The notes beneath the pieces were generated by a model, which did not search any database, had not been told where the DNA came from, and worked only from the letters and a program-made list of their open reading frames with translations. Shown here one piece after another: positions 15,301 to 20,501 of a DNA stretch of 20,501 nucleotides; the stretch's first letter is position 1; each line of letters opens with the position of its first letter. The DNA comes from Kineosporiaceae bacterium (GTDB lineage: Bacteria; Actinomycetota; Actinomycetes; Actinomycetales; Angustibacteraceae): contig DAIETC010000034.1 of the NCBI GenBank assembly GCA_027345905.1, forward strand, positions 1 through 20,501, written 5' to 3'. The position numbers and the translations under genes were made by a program.

Positions 15301-16841
15301 GCCAACCCCGACAGGTCCTCGTCCAGGCAGATGGCGTGCACCCCCGCGGCCGGGCCGTCCAGCAGCAGGGCCGCCAGTCTCGGCAGCGCGCGTTGCCGGC
15401 TGGCCTGGTCGACGACGAGCACGGTGACCGGGCCAGTGCGCGGCCCTTGGTTTGGTTGCCTGCCTTGTGCCAACACGCGTTCGTGCATGGCGGCTACCAG
15501 CAACTGCGCCTGCTCGGGTCGGCAGATCGGGCCGGCGCGCTGGTGCGGCAGCCACCGGGTCCACTGCCACTGCGCATCGGCGTCGCCGGCCAGGACGACG
15601 ATGCGCGCGACCTGCGGACCGTGCCAAGCCGCCACCTGGCAGACCAGGTGCCGGGCGAGCGCAAGGACGGCTTCGCGCGGCCCGGCGACGCCCAGGTGGC
15701 CGAGGGAACCCAACGCCACCGTGACCGGCGCCTGCTCGAGGTGCTGCGGTTCGTTGGTGCCGTCGGCCGACGTGAGGCGCACGTTGGCCGGCACTCGGCC
15801 GGTGCCGAGCAACAGGTTCAGGACGTCACCGCCGTCGGCTGGACGTTCCCACAGCCGAGCCGACGGGCGCGTGACCGCGCGCAGCAGCTCGGCGGCGTCC
15901 GGGCTCGCGGCGCGGCGTTCGGCCAGCTCTTGCGAAAGCGCGGCCTCGAGCCGCTCGGACAGCTCGCGGTCCTGGGAGGCCCAGCGCTGGCTGGCCTCGC
16001 GTCGTTCCCTTCGCCCACGCGAGCGGTCGGTCACGGCGTTGGCCACCATCATCACCGGGCCCATCAGCGCGAACAGCAGGAACATCGGCTGGCGCATGAC
16101 CAGGCTGATCGGGGCCGCGACGGCGAGCGGCAGGAGCATGGCGACCCAGGGCCAGCGCTGCGGGTCGCGCCGCGGCGGGAGCGCCGGCCGGTGCAGGTGC
16201 ACCGGCGGCTGGGGCGGGCGGGGCCGGGGAGCGCGGTTGACGTCGAGCGTGCCCTCGCCGCCCGCGCGGGTGCTGGCCAGCCGCACCGCCGGCGACCGGA
16301 CCATCAGTGACGTGCGGCCCACCTGGATACGCTGCCCCGGCTGAATCGGCCGCGGTGCGGCCTCGACGGGGAGCCCCTCGACCGAGGTGCCGTTCACCGA
16401 CCCGAGGTCGCGCACGTGCAGGCCGTTGGCGCCGACCGACAGGCTGGCATGCCACCGGGAGCTGTCGGCGTCCTGGAGCCGGACCTGCGCCGCCGGTGAG
16501 CGGCCGAGGGCGTGCTCGCCGGGCGTCAGCGCGTGGACGCCCCCGCAGTCCGGGCCGCCGACGACGTGCAGCTCCAGCAGTCCGCGCGGGCGCTTCGAGG
16601 GGGCGCCTGCGCGGCGCACGACGAGCAGCACGCCGTGCACCAGGGGCGGGTAGCCCAGCGGGGCGTCGTCCGCCAGCGGGGCGCTTCCCGCATCGAGCTG
16701 CGCGCCGAGGGGGAGCTCGAGCTGGGCCGCCACCAGGGGGCGGATCTTGCGCCATGGTGTCCCGGCGGCTGCCGAGAGCTCGAGATCCACCGGCGGCCCG
16801 GCGCGGGCCGGGTCGATGACGGAGCAGCGCACGGACGGCAT
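12363..16841 (-). CDS. FHA-domain, membrane-anchored, triple FtsK/EssC-like ATPase
   Basis: The 1492-aa protein has the architecture of type VII secretion motors of the EssC kind: a beta-rich N-terminal module (about 1-78), an FHA domain (88-182; GRS at 113-115, SRWHA 128-132, NGT 150-152) that would bind phosphothreonine, and two adjacent membrane helices (about 231-249 and 251-270). FtsK/SpoIIIE domain 1 follows, with Walker A GTTGAGKS (630-637) and Walker B VVVIDE (736-741). A repeat-rich linker (857-948) is followed by two further P-loop domains whose Walker A motifs, GGPRSGRT (1033-1040) and GPPGSGRS (1319-1326), carry Arg where Lys is expected. Only domain 1 therefore looks canonical. 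ATG16841 follows a poor -10 (CACACT) by 6 nt. No WXG100 substrate or EccB/D/E gene is in the window, so the secretion role is inferred from architecture alone. The last eight residues are encoded in a repeat. Confidence 0.88.
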   Translation of the reverse strand: MPSVRCSVIDPARAGPPVDLELSAAAGTPWRKIRPLVAAQLELPLGAQLDAGSAPLADDAPLGYPPLVHGVLLVVRRAGAPSKRPRGLLELHVVGGPDCGGVHALTPGEHALGRSPAAQVRLQDADSSRWHASLSVGANGLHVRDLGSVNGTSVEGLPVEAAPRPIQPGQRIQVGRTSLMVRSPAVRLASTRAGGEGTLDVNRAPRPRPPQPPVHLHRPALPPRRDPQRWPWVAMLLPLAVAAPISLVMRQPMFLLFALMGPVMMVANAVTDRSRGRRERREASQRWASQDRELSERLEAALSQELAERRAASPDAAELLRAVTRPSARLWERPADGGDVLNLLLGTGRVPANVRLTSADGTNEPQHLEQAPVTVALGSLGHLGVAGPREAVLALARHLVCQVAAWHGPQVARIVVLAGDADAQWQWTRWLPHQRAGPICRPEQAQLLVAAMHERVLAQGRQPNQGPRTGPVTVLVVDQASRQRALPRLAALLLDGPAAGVHAICLDEDLSGLAGECRATFEIGPESARLVSDEGAFSQVSWDGVSYGWAETVARALAGLRDATPEVGGAALPGEVRLRDLLELDPTDPQAVARAWRAAPSTTSVLVGMDAEGAARLDLCRDGPHALIAGTTGAGKSELLRTLVTTLAIANRPDELSFVLVDYKGGAAFGACAGLPHTAGVVTDLDEHLAQRALTSLGAELTRRERALKALGCSDLSAYQQARDTDPALPPIPRLVVVIDEFRLLADELPAFVNGLVRVAAVGRSLGVHLVLATQRPAGIVSADIKANVNLRIALRVRDRADSDDVIDAPDAAALEAATPGRALCRSGSEPLRAIQVARVSGSVRPVDPDAVTVRRTDWGTDAGTDAGTDPGLRPGGAPGTCAGPDAGGAAGACAGGPAGACAGGAPGTCAGPDAGGAAGACAGGPAGACAGGPAGACAGGPARACAGGVEEQPEEDLHRIVRCLQAATSAAGVEPAPTAWLPPLPPSLTLEGLPSGRCGQGVAIGLVDLPEQQRQPALRWHPVTDGHLGLCGGPRSGRTTALATLAIALSRAWSPDDLHLHVIDAASGQLRDLAALPHTGTLLTRAQPRLVARLVARLSAEVRHRLGQGHADAPPVVLLVDGWDALVESLDKLDHGRASEELIALLRDGPAAGLRAVVAGDRALLTSRLSAVLPERLLLRVTDPTDLLLAGLPVASLSVDPAPGRGVRTRDGASVQLATAAGQVSTPGQATAVAHINAATTGGMAPAVALAAEAARASWPSPRTVGRVRVIELPASVEIEQVVHPNPGGRRALLGIGGDEGHPVVLDLDAHRSVLVAGPPGSGRSTALHTMAHTLHRVGAAVLAVCPRSSPLDAGPWPVLGPFDERSVADQLTAQPQTCVLVDDVELLADSALDAVLDALIRQRGPTALVLAGATSALLGLFRGASVSARGARTGVLLQPGTASDGDLLGVRVELSDRPGPVRGVLVVAGEQQALQVGRTVANAISADWGN
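14001..14216. repeat. In-frame minisatellite (24-bp and 60-bp units) in the ATPase gene
   Basis: Three consecutive 24-bp units (14001, 14025, 14049) are followed by a 60-bp unit (14073-14132), a 24-bp unit (14133-14156) and a second 60-bp unit (14157-14216). The second and third copies and the 14133 copy are identical. All units are multiples of three, so copy-number change keeps the frame. Read on the minus strand they encode GGPAGACA-type octapeptides and a 20-residue variant with GAPGTCAGPDAGG, placing eight cysteines in residues 880-948 of the ATPase. Confidence 0.95.
14236..14271. repeat. Three 12-bp tandem repeats beside the minisatellite
   Basis: GTCCCCGCATCG occurs twice exactly and once with two changes. 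In the ATPase it encodes GTD-rich tetrapeptides (about residues 857-870, TDWGTDAGTDAGTD) just N-terminal to the cysteine-containing repeats, extending the same flexible linker. Confidence 0.9.
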
Positions 16842-16990
16842 CTGCCGAGTGTGGCCTGCGGCACCGACCGGGCCGCCGCTTCATCCACAGGCGAGGCCGA
16901 TGCTCCGCCGCGCGTGGGTCGGCGCCGGGTCCGGCAAACCGGCTGACCAGCTGGGCGCGGTCAGGGCAGTGCCGGGCGCCGCAGTCCGCC

Positions 16991-16996
16991 TATGCT
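16991..16996 (+). promoter_or_regulatory. Predicted -10 box (TATGCT) upstream of the SNF2 helicase gene
   Basis: TATGCT is the best -10 match in the 162-bp divergent gap 16842-17003. Seven bases (TCGTCAG) separate it from a GTG at 17004, so a leaderless transcript would begin translation there rather than at the helicase GTG at 17066. Confidence 0.55.
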
Positions 16997-17003
16997 TCGT
17001 CAG

Positions 17004-17069
17004 GTGGGTAGCCGTCACGTGGGCCAGCGGGTCATCCGAGCCCCGGGCCACGAAGGGCCGAGCCGGTGA
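17004..17069 (+). CDS. 21-aa leaderless upstream ORF coupled to the SNF2 helicase gene
   Basis: GTG17004 lies exactly 7 nt after the TATGCT box and opens 21 codons beginning MGSRHVGQRVIR. It stops with TGA at 17067-17069, which shares bases with the helicase GTG at 17066 (GTGA, 3 bp shared). The helicase start lacks a good Shine-Dalgarno sequence, so termination-reinitiation from this ORF would explain its translation. The peptide has no recognisable motif and is basic (Arg, His). It may be a regulatory or purely coupling ORF. The spacing to both the promoter and the downstream start argues against pure chance. Confidence 0.5.
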   Translation: MGSRHVGQRVIRAPGHEGPSR

Positions 17070-20000
17070 TCGTCGTCCACGGCTGGTGGGCGAGCACGGC
17101 CGACCCGCTCGGTTGCGTGACCCTGTGGGTCGAAGACTCGACCGCCTGGCCACAGCAGCAACGGCGGTCCGGTCGACCGCCCAAGATCGGCGAGCATCCC
17201 TACGCCCTGTCCGCCAAGGGGCTGGCCGCTGTGCTTGCCCCGGTGCTGTCGTCGACTGCCCGCACGGCCACCTGCGGCGTCGAAGGTTCCGCGGTCCTGT
17301 CGTTGCCCACGCACGGACGACGGCCCGCACCGTCCCCGCAGCTGTTGGTCGCCTCCGCCGGGCTGGCGGAGGAGGAGCCCGACGGCCCCGAAGCGGGCAC
17401 CCGGGCAGCCGAGTCGGTCGAGCCGGTGCACGGCCTGTGGCGCCTTCCCACGGTGCGCCTGGGGCCGGACGCGGCATTGGGGTTTCTGCGCGGGATCCTG
17501 GATGGCACCGAAGCGGCGCGGCAGGAGGCGGAGCCCCCTTCGTTCGGCACGGACCTGAGGTTCTTCGCCGCGCTCGCAACTTTCGCGTCCTCGCTGGCCG
17601 CGCGCGGGCGGGTGCTGCCGACGGTGCGGGTTTCGGATCCGGGGCAAGGACTGGCGACCTGGAGCCCGCTGGTCACCGGCGCTGATGCGCTCTGGCTGCG
17701 GACCGCGGCCGCGCGCGTCCCACCGTCGCTGCGGGCCGTCGTGGCTGCGGACGGCGTCAGCCACGAGCGGGCCGTCGACGCGATCGCCGCGGCCACGGAC
17801 GCACTGGTCGACGCGGCAGTCCGGGCGGCGCTCGGGCCAGCCCGGGGTCGGCGTACCGACGCGTCGTGGCGCAGTGCGCTGCGGGGGCCGGAGCGCACCT
17901 TCGCGGCCACCGTCGCCGAGGTGCGCGTCCTCGCCACGGCCCTGGCGCAGTGGCAGCAGGAGGCCACCAACAGCGGGCCGGTGCGCGCGTGCTTCCGGCT
18001 GGTCGAGCCGCTCGAACCCGACGGCCCCGATCCCGCCGAACCTGACGAGCCGAACCTTGCGGATGCTGACGGGGCAAACGCGACCCGGACAACCGCGACC
18101 GGCGCCGAACCGGCCTCGTGGCGGGTCGAGTTCGGGCTGCAGGCCGCCGACGAGCCCAGCCTGGTCGTCGACGCGGACCGGGTGTGGCGGTCCGGGGGAG
18201 CGCTGCGGGCGCTGGCCCGGCACGTCGCCGACCCGCAAGAGACGTTGCTGGCCGAGCTCGGGCGCGCCGTCCGGCTCTATCCCGACATCGAACGGGCGCT
18301 GCGCACCGCGCGCCCGTCCGAGCTGACCCTTGACACGGCAGCCGCGCACGTCTTCCTCGCCGAGGCAGCGCCGATGCTCATGGCCTCGGGGTTCGGCGTG
18401 CTGCTTCCCGGCTGGTGGACCAACCCCTCCACGCGGCTCGGCGCCCGGCTGCGGGTCGCCACACCCGGCCAGCCGGGCGCCGTCGAGACCGCGGCCGGCA
18501 TCGGTCAGGCCGGGTTGGTCGACTTTCGGTGGCACCTGGCCGTCGGCGAACACACCCTGAGCGAGCAGGAGGTCACGGACCTGGTCGAAGCCCAGCAACC
18601 GCTGGTGCGGGTGCGCGGGCAGTGGCTGCAGGTGGACCCCGACCGGCTGGCCCGCGCGCGCAGCTTCCTGTCCCGACGCGGCAAGCGGGCCGCGTCGGTG
18701 ATGACCGTGGGTGAGGTGCTGCAGGCGCTGGGTGCCGCCGAGGACGGCCCGGGTGACCTGCCGGTCATCGGGGTGGACGCCGAGGGCTGGCTCGGTGACC
18801 TGCTGTCCGGCCAGTGCGAGCGCAGGATCGAGCCGGTGCCGGCCCCGCCGGGCTTCGCCGGGACGCTGCGGCCCTACCAGGAGCGGGGCCTTGCCTGGCT
18901 GGCGTTCCTGGAGTCCGCAGGATTAGGCGGGCTGCTCGCCGACGACATGGGCCTGGGTAAGACCATCCAGCTGCTCGCCCTGATCGCCCGTGAGCTGGAC
19001 CCACCGGCCGGCCCGACCCTGCTCGTATGCCCGATGTCGCTGGTCGGCAACTGGCAGCGCGAGGCCGCCCGGTTCACCCCGGCGCTGCGGGTGCACGTGC
19101 ACCACGGCGCGGAACGGGCGCTCGGCAAGGCGTTCGAGGAGGCGGTCGCCTCCAGCGACCTGGTTCTGACGACGTACGCCCTGCTTGCCCGAGACGCCGC
19201 GGCGCTGCGCAAGGTGGCCTGGCACCGGGTCGTCCTGGACGAGGCGCAGGCGGTGAAGAACGCCGCGACCAAGGCCGCGTTGGCCGCTCGTTCGCTGCCC
19301 GCGGCACGTCGCTTCGCGGTCACCGGCACGCCCGTGGAGAACCGGTTGGCCGACCTGTGGTCGCTGATGGAGTTCGCCAACCCGCGCCTGCTCGGCACTG
19401 CCACCCAGTTCAAGGCGCGGTTCGCCACCCCGGTGGAACGGTACGGCGACGACGAGGCGCGCACCCGGCTGCGGGCCATGACCCAACCGTTCGTGCTGCG
19501 CCGGTTGAAGACCGACACCTCGATCATCACCGACCTGCCGCCGAAGCTGGAGATGGAGGTGGTGTGCACGCTGACCGCCGAGCAGGCCGCCCTCTACCAG
19601 GCGGTGGTCGCCGACATGCTCGACACGATCGCGCGCAGCACCGGGATCCAGCGCCGCGGGCTCGTGCTTGCAACCATGACCAAGCTCAAGCAGGTGTGCA
19701 ACCACCCGGCGCACTTCCTGCGCGACGGCAGCCGGTTGGCCGGGCGCTCGGGCAAGCTCGCCCGGCTCGAAGAGACGTTGGACGAGGTGCTCGCCGCCGA
19801 CGAGCGGGCACTGCTGTTCACCCAGTACGCCGAGTTCGGCCATCTGCTGCGCGCGCACCTGACCGCGCGGTTCGGCCGCGAGGTCGCGTTCTTGCACGGT
19901 GGTGTCAGCAAGGCGCAACGTGACGTGCTGGTGGACAGGTTCCAGGAAGGGGCGGACGGGCCCGCGCTGTTCGTCCTGTCGCTGAAGGCCGGCGGGACCG

Positions 20001-20290
20001 GCCTCAACCTCACCGCGGCCAACCACGTCATCCACCTCGACCGATGGTGGAACCCGGCCGTCGAGAACCAGGCCACCGACCGGGCGTTCCGCATCGGGCA
20101 GCAGCGTCGCGTGCAGGTCCGCAAGCTCATCTGCACCGGCACCCTCGAGGAGCGGATCGACCAGCTGATCGAGGACAAGACGGCCCTGGCCAACCTCGTC
20201 GTGGGAGACGGGGAGGGCTGGCTCACCGAACTGTCCACCGGCGAGCTGCGCCGCCTGTTCGCCCTGTCCAAGGATGCCGTCGATGACTAG
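17066..20290 (+). CDS. SNF2-family DNA helicase/translocase (HelZ-like)
   Basis: This is an ATP-dependent dsDNA translocase of superfamily 2. The 1074-aa protein has an actinobacterial N-terminal region starting MIVVHGWW and including an SNF2-associated (DUF3670-type) domain at about 420-560, an acidic Pro/Asp-rich linker around 315-350, then the motor: motif I DDMGLGKT (626-633), motif II DEAQ (725-728), motif III TGTPVENRLADLW (from about 752), HGGVSKAQR (about 946-954), motif V LKAGGTGLNLT and motif VI QATDRAFRIGQ (1002-1012, arginine fingers Arg1006 and Arg1009). The layout matches M. tuberculosis HelZ (Rv2101), whose role is poorly defined. It overlaps the SWIM gene by 8 bp, so the two form an operon. 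The start is the family start; the upstream ORF probably feeds ribosomes to it. Confidence 0.95.
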   Translation: MIVVHGWWASTADPLGCVTLWVEDSTAWPQQQRRSGRPPKIGEHPYALSAKGLAAVLAPVLSSTARTATCGVEGSAVLSLPTHGRRPAPSPQLLVASAGLAEEEPDGPEAGTRAAESVEPVHGLWRLPTVRLGPDAALGFLRGILDGTEAARQEAEPPSFGTDLRFFAALATFASSLAARGRVLPTVRVSDPGQGLATWSPLVTGADALWLRTAAARVPPSLRAVVAADGVSHERAVDAIAAATDALVDAAVRAALGPARGRRTDASWRSALRGPERTFAATVAEVRVLATALAQWQQEATNSGPVRACFRLVEPLEPDGPDPAEPDEPNLADADGANATRTTATGAEPASWRVEFGLQAADEPSLVVDADRVWRSGGALRALARHVADPQETLLAELGRAVRLYPDIERALRTARPSELTLDTAAAHVFLAEAAPMLMASGFGVLLPGWWTNPSTRLGARLRVATPGQPGAVETAAGIGQAGLVDFRWHLAVGEHTLSEQEVTDLVEAQQPLVRVRGQWLQVDPDRLARARSFLSRRGKRAASVMTVGEVLQALGAAEDGPGDLPVIGVDAEGWLGDLLSGQCERRIEPVPAPPGFAGTLRPYQERGLAWLAFLESAGLGGLLADDMGLGKTIQLLALIARELDPPAGPTLLVCPMSLVGNWQREAARFTPALRVHVHHGAERALGKAFEEAVASSDLVLTTYALLARDAAALRKVAWHRVVLDEAQAVKNAATKAALAARSLPAARRFAVTGTPVENRLADLWSLMEFANPRLLGTATQFKARFATPVERYGDDEARTRLRAMTQPFVLRRLKTDTSIITDLPPKLEMEVVCTLTAEQAALYQAVVADMLDTIARSTGIQRRGLVLATMTKLKQVCNHPAHFLRDGSRLAGRSGKLARLEETLDEVLAADERALLFTQYAEFGHLLRAHLTARFGREVAFLHGGVSKAQRDVLVDRFQEGADGPALFVLSLKAGGTGLNLTAANHVIHLDRWWNPAVENQATDRAFRIGQQRRVQVRKLICTGTLEERIDQLIEDKTALANLVVGDGEGWLTELSTGELRRLFALSKDAVDD

Positions 20291-20501
20291 GTTCTATCCG
20301 CCGTCCACGCCCCGAACTGTCGAGGGCGGCATCGTCGCTCGGAGCAAGCGTGGCGCCATCGCCCAGCACTGGTGGTCACAGCGGTTCATCACCATGCTCG
20401 AGGACATGGGCCTGGGCAGCCGGCTGCAGCGAGGCCGTACGTATGCCCGCAAGGGCCAGGTCGTCTCCCTCGAGATGGACATCGGCTATGTCACGGCGCA
20501 G
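20283..20501 (+). CDS. SWIM zinc-finger family protein, N-terminal fragment (partial)
   Basis: The first 73 codons are in the window. ATG20283 overlaps the helicase stop (frame +1, 8 bp shared), the sign of translational coupling. Residues 33-60 read HWWSQRFITMLEDMGLGSRL followed by QRGRTYARKGQV, the hallmark N-terminus of actinobacterial SWIM zinc-finger proteins that accompany HelZ-like SNF2 helicases; the zinc-binding CxCxnCxH motif would lie further downstream. SWIM domains bind DNA or protein, so this product probably works with the helicase on DNA, by inference from the operon. Confidence 0.88.
   Translation, partial: MTRFYPPSTPRTVEGGIVARSKRGAIAQHWWSQRFITMLEDMGLGSRLQRGRTYARKGQVVSLEMDIGYVTAQ

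Noticed and set aside
9936..16841. Type VII secretion locus with a mycosin next to an EccC-type ATPase
   Set aside because: The protease has a PA insertion, a C-terminal beta-sandwich and no C-terminal membrane anchor, unlike mycosins. No WXG100 or other Ecc component is present. Adjacency alone is not enough.

Overview
The window is high-GC DNA from an actinomycete. The evidence is GTG starts, TANNNT -10 boxes with no clear -35, a WhiB-family gene, an ANTAR-partner type histidine kinase, a 180-kDa class NAD-glutamate dehydrogenase, and a HelZ-like SNF2/SWIM gene pair. It is chromosomal in character. I see no tRNA, rRNA, transposase, integrase or CRISPR array. It is densely coding; the largest gaps are 228, 213 and 162 bp. 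The genus cannot be read from the sequence.

Left part (1-5960): the start of a DUF2505-like gene on the minus strand diverges from tryptophan 2,3-dioxygenase (kynA), apparently from one symmetrical -10 box. The very large NAD-dependent glutamate dehydrogenase follows, preceded by a 14-codon mini-ORF. Both enzymes belong to amino-acid catabolism.

Middle part (5970-9828): pdtaS (sensor kinase), whiB1 (Fe-S regulator), a diacylglycerol-kinase-like lipid kinase, a four-helix membrane protein and a GNAT acetyltransferase. From memory, this order and relative orientation match the Rv3216-Rv3220c block of Mycobacterium tuberculosis. A Crp-type site lies upstream of whiB1.

Right part (9842-20501): a secreted PA-domain subtilisin is bracketed by two copies of a 56-58 bp palindromic element. 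It is followed by a 1492-aa FHA + membrane + triple FtsK/EssC-like ATPase whose stop codon lies in a 29-bp tandem repeat derived from that element. The ATPase also carries an in-frame, cysteine-containing minisatellite. Divergent from it, a 21-aa leaderless upstream ORF is coupled by a GTGA overlap to a SNF2 helicase, which overlaps a SWIM zinc-finger gene cut by the window end.

A recurring theme is promoter/start architecture. Six ORFs (kynA, pdtaS, the lipid kinase, the membrane protein, the GNAT and the upstream ORF before the helicase) have a TANNNT box 6-7 nt before an ATG/GTG, the hallmark of leaderless mRNAs. whiB1, the subtilisin and the DUF2505 gene instead have Shine-Dalgarno sequences. 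The least ordinary items are the palindromic repeat family around the protease and ATPase, the hypervariable-looking ATPase linker, and the two upstream mini-ORFs.
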